The notes beneath the pieces were generated by a model. That model was given only the letters and a program-made list of their open reading frames with translations, was not told the DNA's origin and made no database searches. Source: Ianthella basta (taxonomy: Eukaryota > Porifera > Demospongiae > Verongiida > Ianthellidae). Taken from it: a DNA stretch of 64,000 bases. Each line of letters begins with the position of its first letter. Positions within the stretch are counted from its first letter, which is position 1. Of the stretch, positions 38,801 through 51,010 are shown piece after piece. The DNA lies in assembly GCA_964019415.1 (NCBI GenBank), contig OZ025888.1, positions 1,327,383-1,391,382 on the forward strand, in the 5' to 3' direction. A program made the translations under genes and the position numbers.

Positions 38801-41800
38801 CTTACATGCTACATACAGGAGAACACAACAATGGAATAATGTATAATTCACATGTTATACTTTTTTTTCTATTTCTTCTCTGTTGTTGTGTTAATAAGGT
38901 TACATAATCAGTTAAAAGTATAGAAATTATATTTAGTATCATGCTTTTTTCAAATGTATATGCATGGTGACTTGTGCCATTTATTCATTTTGCTAGTGGT
39001 GAATTTACAAGTTAAACATATAAGTTCTATATAAAACAATTCGGCACTTACTTTGTCTACTAGTAGTAGTACCTCTGCACAGCACTCCTGCATCTTCACT
39101 GTGACTGCAGTCATGGACTCCAATACCTCTGTGGGAACAGTCAGCAAGGCGTTTCTCACGGCTAGTGCAGCCAACATTGTCATAGTAGATTGGACCACTG
39201 CCACGACCAAAGTAGGCCAAACTACGTGCAGCTATGGCTCCACTGTAACCGAGCTGTCGGCACACAACGGTGGCATCGTTGAAGCTCCAAAGGTCATCAC
39301 ACACAGTGCCCCATGTACCACGGTGGTAAACTTCCACACGCCCCTCATTTGCAGTAGAACCTCCCACCAGGCGAACAGATCCCTCTGTAGCCACTGTATG
39401 GGTGGCAAACAGAAAGTGTACAAAGCTACGTGACTGCATATGATGATTGAGAAAGGACCCTCCACTTCGTAAAATTTTCCATACACAACAAGCACACATG
39501 CAAGGAAACTTTGACTGCACAGCACTGTACTGTACTCATGTTAGGTATGCAAGGGCACTCATACAGTCAAGGTGGTGATGTCAGCTTATCGAATCTAGAC
39601 AGCTCATGATGCCTCCCATGTAGTAGTAGGTTAGGTAGTCCTCCAAAGTTTACATGGATTGAAATATCCTGAAGCATTCACATATTTTTATAAGAATACA
39701 GTACTGTTTTTCTGGTAGGTAGATGCTCAAGAATATATGTTCCTTGTTAAATATGAACTGTAACAAGTTGCTACTGCTACAGACCACGCAAGCAATATAA
39801 TACGAAAGTACAACAAGGCACAATTCAAGATGAGCCATCTTGAAGTGAGGGCTTCTCAGCTGGCTCAGGCATCAGAAAGGGGTTGGTTCTCTAATACCAG
39901 CTTCACAACAGGGTTGAAAATCTTCGCCCTGAAGAAGACCAGAGCATCTGGTTGAAACGTCGGCAAGGTTTTCAACCCTGTTGTGAAGCTGGTATTAGAG
40001 AACCAACCCCTTTATGAGCCATCTTCCAAAGTATTAACGCCTGTCCCTCTAAATAGCATAAATTGTCCATTACTTCCACTGAAAGTTACCCAGACAATTG
40101 CTATGCATTTTATAACCCCTAGCTAACCAATAATAAAGTGCACCTACATAGATGTCAGTACTAACTTTGGTCTGTCATAACAGTGACCGTCGTGGATTGG
40201 CTTGGACAGAGATTGCTGACAGGAAAGGCAGTGATCACCAAGAAGTACTGGGTCTCAGCTTGGAGTCCAGGTATCTGAGCAGTAGTGCCTGCTTGTCTGG
40301 GGACAATGATGGTTCCATTTGTCCATGAGACCTCATATGTGAAGTTCCAAGTACCAGTGGCAGATAGAGGTGACCAGGACAAAGCAATAGTGGGAGGAGC
40401 ACCGCTAACAAGGAAAACTTCTGCTACTGGACCACTGGGGCAAGCTGTGCAACACAATGAAACGGGATTGCAAAGTCATGTAAGCAGAGGCTAAATGATT
40501 CATATACAATTGCACTTAAACTCACATACTCACCCAAGCAGGGCAGTGTGACATCAGTGTCATTGACTCTACCAGTGCCAGGATCACACGTGCACATGGT
40601 GGTATTACCTCCACTTGAGGTACTGTTTGCAGGACAGGGGACACATATCTCCAAACCAGGAAAAATTCCAAGTGAAACATATTCATTTGTCATGCAGCCG
40701 TAGCCTGAAAAGGAGTAATGATAAAAGTTTGAGCTTTACTATCAATGAATTAACAGAAGTTTTGCAGTAGGTGTGCATGTAATATATTATTGAGGGATGT
40801 TTAGATTAACTATAATATACATTCAATGTCATAGGTAGAAAATTATAATTATTATAAATTATAATTAAAGGCTGAGTATTTTTAGTCTTGTAGGAAGTTT
40901 ATGCCCATTTGGTGATTATATTATGCTATTTTCCAAGGTGATCAGATGGGAATCCAAACTGTCTAAGCACAGATTCATGCAATGGTTATTTAAGAAAATG
41001 TTCCTGATTTATTCATTGCAGACTATGAGCTTTCCAGAACAGTTGTTGACAGTAAAGAGTCTTTGCACAGAAAGAATTGTTGGGTGTTGACCATTTTCAT
41101 ACATGTTGAATGACTGGGACAGTCTTGTAGGAGTAGGCTGAAGAACTGGGCATGCATGGCTTTCATTGCACTTGCAAGTCAGCTGTCATTTCCTGCCAGT
41201 AGCCTTACATTGCTGCTTTTGCTGTATATAATAAGGTGAGCTTGCCTGAGACTGAATACTCCTGCATAACATACATTCTTCCTGTCCCAGTCCCATTCCT
41301 ATTCCTAACACAATGTTATAAATTTTCAAGATTTATAGTATCTGCACATTTGGACATAGGTAAATACCCAGCAAAAGAGTGGGACATTTAAAACATACAG
41401 ACTTTGTTAGCAAAGCAAACTCATCACTCACTTTGTATTCTACAAACCACTCCTGCATCTTCGCTATGACCGCAATCATGAATTCCAATGCCCCTATGGG
41501 AGCAGTCAGCCAGACGTGTCTCATTCCCAGTACATCTCACATTGTCATAGTGGATTGGACCACTGCCAGCACCGAAGAAGGCTACTCCAGGAGCAGCTGA
41601 GGCTCCACTGTAGTTGAGCTGTCGGCACACAATATTGGCATCGGTGATACCCCAAGAATCATCACACACAGTGCCCCATTCACCATTGTGGTAGACCTCC
41701 ACACGTCCCACGTATGCAGCAGAACCTCCCACCAGGCGAACAGAGCCCTCAGTAGCCACTGCATGGATGGCAAACAGGGAGTGTATAATGCTGTGGACTT

Positions 41801-44800
41801 CATGATAACTAGCAGACTCTTGTGCATGCTAGAAACACACAAGCTAAGCTTTGATCATATTTTATCATTTTCTTGATAGCTTCCACAGCACCTGGTCTGA
41901 AAGCTATCTAAATCATGAATGTCCTTACTGTACTGTATATACATGGTTATGGCCTTGAAGGGAAAACACATTCAAATGATATTATAGTGACTCTGATTAT
42001 TACACTTTGAGGGAGTTGTGTTATGTAAATTTGGTATATTATTGACTTGAAATTGTTAAAGAATAATCTATGATCGAGACCATTCTATACTCACATCTGT
42101 AGCATCTGTAGTATAATATATATGAACATCCAGCATGGATCCAGCAATATTGTAGAAAATGTACACAATGAAAATAATGAAAGCAAGCTCAATAGCTATA
42201 ATTATACAAAAAATAAAAATTTTCTACAAAAATTGTAAGGCTGTAGGGACGGCATAAAAAGGACAGAAACAATTAAGGCTGTTACACAGTGGAGCATTAA
42301 CCATGGTCTCTACATGCAAGAATGTTGCACCTTATAGTCCTACATCAAAGAACCACTGCCATCCCTACATAGACAGTACTACCGTGCTGTCTGATGCTCA
42401 CCTTGTGTAGTGATTGTACACACCACTCCTGCATCTTCACCATGACTGCAGTCATGAACTCCAATACCATTATGGGAGCAATCTGCTAAGTGCGTTTCAT
42501 TTCCAGTACAACTGACATCATCATAGTGGATTGGGCCACTGCCACGACCAAAGAAGGAAAAACTAAGTGCAGCTGAGGCTCCACTGTAATTGAGCAGGCG
42601 GCACACAACGTTGGCATCAGTGATGTCCCAAGAATCATCACACACAGTGCCCCATACACCATTGTGGATGACTTCCACACGCCCTTCATTTGCAGTGGAA
42701 CCTCCCACCAGGCGAACAGAACCTTCCATGGTCACTGCATGGGTAGCAAACAGGGAGTGTATAAGCTGACTACATGCATAATAAGAAGGGTAGGGCCTTT
42801 TGCAACTGAGAATGCAGCAGTCGACATTATAACACAGGGAAAGCATTTATCGTAAGTTTCAAAGTGTGATGTATTTGGGCTAGGTCATTATCAGCATTCC
42901 ATCTGCTTATACTGGAACTACGTATACTATACGTATATATAATTATATGATTTGTTTCACACAACATTGGTTCATTGTTCATGCACATGATATCTGATTT
43001 AGCCTTAGTTCTTAGCAATATTGTAAAGTACAGTACAGTGGCTGAAGACAAAAGGGGTTTTGTCAAAAAAGCTGCCTTGCTGAATTGAAAATGTTGCTTT
43101 TTGTGTGGATGATAAATTCTGTGCATGATTTTGCTGTTACACTTTAAAGTCAAGGTTGGGAAGTCAGCATGTCAGGCAGCAGTACTGCTGTTAATGGTAT
43201 GCATACTCGCTGTTGTATGCTTGCTCTATTATTAAACACACTAGATAAGTAGTGTGCTATTGCTTTCTTTTAATGCAGTGAATAAAGCCTCCAATGATCA
43301 AGCAATAGTGGTTTGTACGCTGTAGCCTAATGTCCAATCAAGTTGTGCCTTTAGGCACAAAGTGACTGCGGCAATTTATATAATTACTGTATTCATTTTC
43401 ATCTTCATTCCTCTCTCCAAGCACAGACTCAATAATTGTTGAGAATATGTGAAATATGTGTGTTCAGTTGAAACACTGGTAACATTTGTAATAATGTTAA
43501 CTGACCTTCAAACACCCGTTCACCTGGATTTTCAACAGCAGCTGATTCATCAAGTCCACAGAATGCATCAGCAGAAATAGCAACACCTACATACAAATGT
43601 TAGACGTGACACATTCCGTCTCATATAATCTTAGACAGTGTCATGCAGTAAGAAACTATATAGATTCAGTTCCATGCCATCATTTCACTGATGATGGCAC
43701 AATTTCAGTAAAATTTGTCTGAGGCCCTTGGATAAAGGAATCCGCAACAGTTGATCACTGAACATAATCTTGGCCTGCCAGCCAATGGACAGGCACCTTC
43801 AACAGGTCTTTGACCTGCTAACCTAGCAGAGCACCACTGCTACAGTGCAGGAAACTGGTCAAACAACAACATGCATGCCAACTATAAGAAGAATTCACTA
43901 GTGAAGCATTGACCTGCTTGTAAACTATAGATATCCATATATCCATATTCGCTTGCAGACCATGCATGCATATGTACACACGTGCACATATTGTCAACCA
44001 CATGTAGTTTCTTAGTATTATATGAACTCACATGCACATACACACAAACCTGGGTCTGCCAAAAGGTAGTACATCCTGGTGGTAACAAAAGGAGCATTTG
44101 TTGAAATGGTGATATTCCTATCAGAATAGACAATATCTTTACTACTGGAGTTGGACACATCCACAGACAGTACTTGCACTCCATTGTCTTGGAAGACATG
44201 GATATAACGACTGGCAGATGGTCTTGTAATCTGAGTGAAAAGGTGTAAATGCATGTACTTTCAATTGCAAAAGGAGTATGAATATTAATGGTCGCATAAT
44301 TCATGATAGTTAGGTTAGTTTGCACTATATAAATTTGTATGCACCAGAACAGAGAGTGTATAGCTCCTAGTGATGAGGCTACTCATTGACAACAGTATTT
44401 TAGGACCGACTCAGTCAGTTGATGATCCAAGTACAGTGGGTAAGTATACAAACACTCCATGCACTGATCTTTGATGCATCATTAATATTATGCATTCTGC
44501 TCTTCTCTATACATTGACATCCACACTCTCAGATTATTAATAATTGGTTAGTTTCCTATGAAGTCTTCGGTCATTCAACTGAAGACCACTGTTAATACAA
44601 CTATATATACTGTACCTTCTGATCATACTCCAAATTTAGATAAAATGTGCCATTCCCAAAGCTTGTCATTGTGACATTCATTAGAGCATCCACAGTAGAC
44701 ACTGCAAGTGAAGATACAAAGGAAAGAATGCCATACATGGAGTGTATACTATGGTATATACTGCATCTGTTTGGAGCTCACATACCTCTCACTCCAATAG

Positions 44801-47800
44801 TGATGCAATGCTGCTGTGATGTCAGTCTGAAAGTGGGAGGAAATGGATGAGCATGCACTTAGTCTATTAATACTGTTTGCATAGGTCAGTAAAAGTCGTG
44901 TACATACCCAAACCTGTCCCTAGCAGTGTAGCAGAAGATGTTTGGACCCAGTTGTGAAGCAGTGGGTGTCCATGTCACATTGATGTAAGACTCTTGGCGG
45001 CTGCGGCCAGTTGTGAGGTCAGACCTCATCATACCAAGTGGAGACACAGTGGAGATATCTGCAATACTTTAGGACAAAATGAAATGAAGAGCAATTAACA
45101 GGAATTCAAAAGTGTATATACTATTAATACACTCTATCTATAGATGACTAATTACAACATGTACTCAGCAACTTCACACTCACGTTACGTCGTGCCCTCC
45201 ACTTCTAGCAGTGATTTGCTGTTGGTAAGTACTTCCAACTTTAATGCAGCCACCATCTTTTGGGGTGGTTCCCACAAACATTGGGGGAGTAACCTTGCGT
45301 GGAGGGAAAACTCCCAGAACTTGCACAAGGAACTGAACTGGTACACTACTCATTGCCACTGTAGATGATGATGAGATAAAGTCCTCCACTTGAATAGCAA
45401 CAGCATATAAGCCAGTTGTCCCATTGGCATTGTATGTGAGTCTGCAATTGTCCTGAGCACACGAAGAGATCAAGTATATAATCAATGCAAGATGAATAAA
45501 TTTAACAGGAAACAGAAAGACACCCCTTACTATTGTAATTCAGAGGACTACACATACAATAATTGTTATTTAAGTGCTGTCCATCAATCACTTTGAATTC
45601 AAAGTAGCTGGCAAGCAGCAACAGAACCAGGCTGACAACCGCCACTTTTACATGTATACTTGGTGTATCACACATGCACATGTTTACAAGTGTGCCAGAT
45701 GCGTGCTGCATGGTCAAGTACGTTTAATCACATGCACCACTGTTAAATACAAAGAATACCTTAAGTGCATGGATTCTAAAACTTTGGCATGTAAAGCTAG
45801 GCTAATCATTAAGTAATGGCATTAAGGCAATGATGAAAACAGCAATCTCATGCAAGCTCTTGTGTTCCTAGTTTCTCAGCTAATCACTGTGCCACTGTGT
45901 ATAGTCATTGTTTTTACTGGTGTTCACCATGTAATTCTCATCTGTTCCCAAAATTGAGTTATCTACAAACCTGGTCAAGTTCAGCTGGAAAAGCCTGGCA
46001 CACACCACCACATTCTTCTTGAGTTGACTCAGCCCATCTACATCGAACAATGTCTCCATCAACATCATTCACTGCAGAGCACATAGAGAGTCGTGGGATA
46101 GACAGAGAATTTGACATATTCATGCCTACTCTGCTTAATGACAGGTGAATGAAATGTCTATATAATATATAAGGCATTGGCTTAGCTATGATAAACATTC
46201 CTTGCATGGTAGTTGCATGCCCTACTAGTTGTGGTAAAGTTGCAGCTATTCTTCAAGTAAATTCTTAATGATGTTTAGGATGACTCAGTGTTCTTTGTCA
46301 ATGCTCATTCTGCTGTTTGATCAAAATAAGAATGTCACTTGTTTCTGACTATGTGAAAAAATGTTTAAAGGACTGAAAATAGGCCAGTACACCTAGAATA
46401 GTAGTGCCTTGCCCTTGTGAGCAAGAGAGAGGTACCAAGTACATGGTGTAGCTGTGCTGGCCTTCCTTAAATTCTTTACCTGGTAGGGTAATAGTATGTA
46501 TAGCACCATGTCGCAGTCTGTAAACAGGAAGAACAGCAGTGGTAGGGGAAGAATTAATCCTCCCATTGTCTGCTCTTGCAGTAAGGTTCCCCTTGACACG
46601 GACCTCCCGGGTACTACCTCCTCGGACTAGTCTAGTCGAGTCAGTTAAAGTAAACCTGCATGGTTAGGAAGAAAGCAACAGGTATACAATATTGTCAAGA
46701 TCCTCTAATGAAGTAGGACATAATACATTAGTTAGTCCATGGCACTGAGTTGTATAATAATGGCACATATATATTTGAAAAGTGGTCTACCTCTTGTATT
46801 GCAGGTCTCAGGATGTTTCTTATTTTTGCTAGGTTCAAAAGTGCAATTCTTGTTCCAAATGTATGCACTGGGACAAACTGTAAAGAGCTATGAGATAGGA
46901 ATTTTGTTACCATTTTCAAGGGTTTTGTGGTTCATGCTACTATATACTTTGGCACATTTGCATATTTTGCACACTTGTTGTATCTCTCACACCTTCCAAA
47001 ATCAAAGTGGTCATGGCAGAAAAGGATCTAGTCCTTGTGTGTAACATTGTTTATTAAATCCTGGTTGCATGCTTGTTTATGACACAAATGTATCATCGTA
47101 CATTTGTTCTGGCAATAGTGTATAAAAACATTAATAATTGTATTACTAACATTAATATTGCAGTTTAGCCTAGGCAATGATATAATGCATGCAGTGACAA
47201 AAAGACTAACAAACTAACAAACTTACGAAGCTTCAAAGTTGTCAATTCCACTAAGATCAATCTCATTGCTGCCTTGTCCTGCAGACCAGCTGTCTGCATA
47301 GTTATAGTCTGTGCACTGGTACCGCAGTGATCCAATGCTCCCCGAACAACCACTACGACAGTATAATGATGAGCCATACCCAATGAAATACCCTGCAGAC
47401 ACTGTGCTGGAAGAACAGTATCCTCCTTGTGATGAGGTTCTTCTCCAGGCAATACGATGGGTGAATAGAACCTATTATACGTTTGAATAAGAGACACTGA
47501 GCATGCAGCTGCAGAACACATGTTGCACATTATTGTTTACTGTATAATACTTAGTGTACCTCTACCATATCAACAGACTTAGCAAAGTATATAATCAGGA
47601 TTAATAATTATTTGGTGCAGAGACTACAGCTGTGGTAATTGACTGAAGATGGCTGACATCATAGGTCTCTTTGCATGGAGCCAGTTATGCTAAGAGTTCA
47701 TTAAGGTCTCACTTAAGGAAGCTGTGTGGAATTACGTTGCTCTTCATGTATTAATTAAAAATAGCACAAGCAACTCAAAAAAGACATTGAGACCAAGGCC

Positions 47801-48428
47801 AAACACCTCCAGCCATATATATCACTTTAGAAGAATCTTCTCTCTTTAGCTACACATTTCACAGCCTACACTGCTCCACTGTTGCTGTAATGATATATAT
47901 GATGCATGCAAGTCTATAATGTGTAAAGTGTTGTTTGCACATGCAGCACACATTGCAATGCACTGCTGAATGATATACAGACTGTGAAGAGAGGTATATT
48001 ATATTTTAGTCACTGTGATCACGCATATACCTCACTTACATCATTTGCCATGGTGAATACACAATGACATAGTAAGCATACCACCACTGTCACCTCCATG
48101 CAATTTGAGCTGATGATGAGGTGTCTGTGTTGCTAAATTCCATAAGCCACTAAATATATAGTGTGTCTGAGGTTAGTCTAGCTGCTAGCCTGAGGTGAGA
48201 TAAACTTCTTTAGAGGAAATACCTGGCCCTGTGCTGTATTAAGTTAATATAGTTTGCACCACAAAGACCAGATACTTTGCATGTGCTCACCCTCCCGTCA
48301 AAGTTGACTGGGTCCACTGGCCTCCACTGGATAATGGCTCCTTTGAAGTGAGTAGCTGTAGCCAACTCTAGAGTAATAGCAAGCAGGGCAAGAAGTAATG
48401 CCCGACAGAGTACACAAGTGTGCACCAT
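35615..48428 (-). CDS. Receptor gene B: modular SRCR/FN3/ephrin-like receptor
   Basis: Twenty-one exons whose lengths sum to 4,446 bp, an unbroken 1,481-residue protein. Order: signal peptide and unnamed module, SRCR, SRCR, ephrin-like, FN3, SRCR, FN3, FN3, ephrin-like, FN3, FN3, transmembrane helix, short tail. It is shorter than gene A, with fewer repeats of the SRCR-SRCR-ephrin-FN3 unit and no split membrane-proximal domain. It is a single-pass surface receptor, presumably binding ligand through the SRCR and FN3 modules. Its own TATA-type promoter is conserved with gene A. As the most intact copy it is the best reference for the family. Confidence 0.87.
36004..36321 (-). CDS. Gene B: FN3 module (TGCPD type), exon 20
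   Basis: 318 bp, phase 1-1: SATITWQAAQTDDPLLAIGM, CVLRVVAYHRYCLRNLDG. It leads straight into the transmembrane exon across a ~200-bp intron. Confidence 0.85.
36696..36971 (-). CDS. Gene B: FN3 module (DCPGPP type), exon 19
   Basis: 276 bp, phase 1-1: CPGPPVNISVAS, DLLWDRPSTADMWSFMYRID, TEYTVTITAFTDSTLC. Confidence 0.85.
37071..37223 (-). CDS. Gene B: ephrin-receptor-like module, exon 18
   Basis: 153 bp, phase 1-1: CPVNEYVGGTPEACQPCP, SSSPGGVVRVCPC, GTGRVNESHPSLPCVG. Confidence 0.83.
37610..37915 (-). CDS. Gene B: FN3 module (CPSS type), exon 17
   Basis: 306 bp, phase 1-1: VQPGVVRVSWTAAGSSDP, ALYSQYGAETTFQL (a Tyr replaces the usual Cys), CVLRVVVYSDHCLLDVDGPN. Confidence 0.85.
38358..38633 (-). 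CDS. Gene B: FN3 module (DCPGAP type), exon 16
   Basis: 276 bp, phase 1-1: SAALSWSPPSATGAWIFTYE, VSWTNGTIIVPRQTNTTAQ, YSVAITAFTVSSVC. Confidence 0.85.
39052..39393 (-). CDS. Gene B: SRCR module, exon 15
   Basis: 342 bp, phase 1-1, six cysteines: [58 protein letters not shown]. Confidence 0.9.
39843..40013. mobile_element. Foldback element, copy 2 (45-bp arms)
   Basis: Perfect 45-bp inverted arms at 39,876-39,920 and 39,969-40,013. The 48-base loop contains ctgaagaagaccagagcatc followed by tggttgaaacgtc. The arms extend the 34-bp arms of the copy at 11,087-11,210. Lies in an intron of gene B. Confidence 0.9.
40166..40444 (-). CDS. Gene B: FN3 module (ACPSG type), exon 14
   Basis: 279 bp, phase 1-1: TIALSWSPLSATGTWNFTYE, VSWTNGTIIVPRQAGTTAQ, YFLVITAFPVSNLC. 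Confidence 0.85.
40534..40704 (-). CDS. Gene B: ephrin-receptor-like module, exon 13
   Basis: 171 bp, phase 1-1: GYGCMTNEYVSLGIFPGLEI, CVPCPANSTSSGG, TMCTCDPGTGRVNDTD, PCLG. Confidence 0.8.
41432..41758 (-). CDS. Gene B: SRCR module, exon 12
   Basis: 327 bp, phase 1-1, six cysteines: [57 protein letters not shown]. The APGVAFFGAGSG variant matches gene A exon 17995-18330. Confidence 0.9.
42402..42734 (-). CDS. Gene B: SRCR module, exon 11
   Basis: 333 bp, phase 1-1, six cysteines: [60 protein letters not shown]. Confidence 0.9.
43506..48428 (-). CDS. Gene B: N-terminal signal peptide and unnamed ten-exon module
   Basis: Exons: 48291-48428, 47227-47471, 46480-46655, 45971-46071, 45184-45452, 44908-45066, 44786-44826, 44616-44701, 44050-44230, 43506-43586. 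Same exon count, phases and order as gene A. Lengths differ only by whole codons. Landmarks: THFKGAIIQWRPVDPVNFDG, FTHRIAWRRTSSQGGYC, DVDGDIVRCRWAESTQEECG, GVCQAFPAELDQ, YAVAIQVEDFISSSST, SSVPVQFLVQVL and DVSNSSSKDIVYS. The exact phase agreement across two genes is strong evidence that the exon models are right. Confidence 0.83.
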
Positions 48429-48510
48429 GACTTAGGGACAACTCTTCTCTTCGCGTCTTGATTGCTTGAATAAATCTGGTACACAATTCAAATGTTGCTG
48501 CAGAGCATTT

Positions 48511-48517
48511 TTTATAG
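48511..48517 (-). promoter_or_regulatory. TATA box of receptor gene B
   Basis: TATAAAA on the minus strand, about 85 bp upstream of the start codon, with CATTGG (reverse CCAAT) immediately upstream. Confidence 0.65.
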
Positions 48518-49449
48518 CCAATGAGACTTGCAGCCATAGAGTTGCCTGCATTGTACACATGCTAACTTATAAGGTGTAAAACCTCAAGGAATGAAATAAA
48601 ATTCATTTCTGAGAATGCAATGTGTACACGTGCAATGTGTGGTTAATGTCAACTACAGTCCGCATTAATTATAATTACACCTTCATATGTGCATTCCCTA
48701 TAAAATGTGAAGTCATTTTATGTCCTCATTGGAAGTGAACTCATTGGAAGGGGTGCAGATAGCCTGGGGGGGTTGCCCCATTTTATACTTCCTGACCACT
48801 CAGGAAGTGAAGTCATACGAAGTGGGAGTTAATCTATTAGTGGACACAATGGACCCCTTGAAGGGAGGTGCACATGAACAAGCCTTAATTGTCCTTAGTG
48901 TTTGCAGAACCTGATGACCAGCAGTGGTATTAGTCATGAATCTTACCAAATCATCAGTCACTTAGTGTATTGTCTGGAGCAATGGAGTTGTAAATGTACT
49001 TTATGCCATTTATGGCACTCATGCATGATCAGCAGTGCAGATAATTCTTCCCAATGGCTAATATATATGGCAGTGAAATGGACTTGGATGCCCAGTGGAT
49101 AAATAGACACATGTAGTATAGCAACAGATAACAGATGGTCAAACAGTCATGAACATTACTGTTCGATCGGATATACAGTATCATACCAGTTGTGCTCTTA
49201 TGAAACCTTACTAGAATTTTATTATGTTGATTGAATGAAATTATATGGCATAGAAATGCAACCATGTAGAATAGCATGAATGAATAATGTCTGCCTTTGT
49301 TATGAAGCATCACTGACAGAAAATGGCCAGAGATTACTAGAAGTACAAGGATGCATGCACGTGACTCTTTGTTGCGCAAATTTTGCCTGCTGACCCACGT
49401 GGTGACTACTAGGGGGTGGGTCCTGGTGAATGGAGGACTGTAGTCATGG

Positions 49450-49880
49450 TAGCTATACTAATCAGAAGAAGGGCAGCAGGCAACACTGCACAAACTACAA
49501 GGGAGTTAGCCTAATGACATCATCAGTGAGGTGCTTGCCTGGGTACTGAGTGACAGAAGAAGGTCTAAAATTCAGCATGATTCAGTGATGGATGAGCAGG
49601 GAGGCTTCAGCTAGAGCTGGTAGAGGATGCAATGGCCATACGTCTTTGCAATCAAGTAAATTGTGGGGAAGACCATTGAGAAGGATGCAAAGATATACAT
49701 TTACATATGTGGACCTGGAAAATATGCATGGCAATGTAAGTAGGGAGAAGTAACAGGACGGGAAGTGCTAGATGCATGAATATGGGATGAAAGGAAGCTA
49801 CCAAGGGCAGTATGGGTACACACTGTATACAGACTGCATGTTTGGCCAGGAGGGCGAGGGTGACATGTACTGTTAATACA
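49450..49880 (+). pseudogene. Reverse-transcriptase remnant (non-LTR type)
   Basis: Reading across frames and stop codons gives NYKGVSLM, a DEQGGF segment, FAIK-IVGKTIEKDAKIYI, then after a frameshift YVDLEN, and later LYTDCM. These match, in order, the NYRGISL, QxGFRxGRS, FALK, YVDLEKAYD and LYTxC landmarks of non-LTR retrotransposon reverse transcriptase. Several stops and frameshifts make it inactive. Confidence 0.6.
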
Positions 49881-50117
49881 TAGTCATGAAAGTGATGTAC
49901 ACCACAATGATGCCCATGCTTATTAATGTGTAAGTTATGAGACATTATGGGACATGTCAAAGCCACAACAACCAGTAGTGCAGGCCATCCTGATTAATGC
50001 TTGTAGAGGAATGAAGAATGAGTAGATTGGATAGGATAAGAACTGTGGATGTAGGAAAGAAGCAACAGCAAGAAAGTATTTAGAAACTGATTATAAATAT
50101 ATCTAGTGAGTATTAGG

Positions 50118-50186
50118 ATGATGATGACGATAATGACAATGACGATGACGTCGACAATGACAATGATGATGACGACGACAATGACA

Positions 50187-50271
<85 letters not shown>

Positions 50272-50325
50272 CGACGATGATGATGACGATGATGATAATG
50301 ATAATGATGATGATGGATTAATAAC
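50118..50325. repeat. (GAT)n trinucleotide tract, ~200 bp
   Basis: GATGAT with interspersed GAC and AAT triplets. All frames give low-complexity Asp, Met or His runs that are not genes. Confidence 0.95.
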
Positions 50326-50489
50326 ATTTTGAATCCTTTAATGTTGCCCTCTAGTGAATGTGAACAAGAGTATATGATACGGAAGTTATACGTAAGCTTC
50401 AGGATTGAGTTGTTCACTAGTGGAATCAAACTCTAAAATTGGGTTATAACTAGAATGGTTTCAGCTGCAGGTTCAGCCTGTGTGGGTGT

Positions 50490-51010
50490 GTAAGCATGCC
50501 ATCACTCACCACCAAAATCCCCTGACTCTTTGAGGAGACATCTCATCATTGCCATCAACCACAAAGGTGGCCACATCCTGTTGAGGGCAGAGTGATAGTT
50601 CTTAATTAATGGCTTCTGCTTAGACTGCATGATAGTCACCTGTACAGTTCAAAGCGCACTTTGAACTCTAGACACTCAGTGGGTGGTGAGATATGCATGC
50701 ACAGCTGTGCAGTGCTATAGTCTCTGACTGCTTTGCCACCAATTCATCTGTAGGTTTTGCCTCTTCCTTAACCGATTCTCTTTGTCTAAGCCTTTTGAAT
50801 CAGCCACTCCATCTTAACTGCCTGCATCTACAGTTTCTTCTTTTAAATTGACTGTGAGAAACAATCTACTTTGCATTAAATCTCAGACTAGCAGTGACTG
50901 ACACTCCTAGGCTTGACTGTGGGCTGACTTAGTCCACACTCAAATCTTCCTAACTGCATTGACAGACCTGGTGTGTGTGCATCATTGTAGATAATTGACT
51001 CTGCAACCAT
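50490..51010. repeat. Spacer repeat block, copy 1
   Basis: Direct repeat of 53,060-53,600. Shared stretches include ctctgactgctttgcc, gggtggtgagatatgcatgc, aatctcagactagcagtgac and cttgactgtgggctgactta. A more diverged copy lies at about 34,440-34,960. Confidence 0.85.

Noticed and set aside
50118..50325. Poly-Met, poly-His or poly-Asp open frames
   Set aside because: Low-complexity translations of a GAT repeat with no flanking coding signal.
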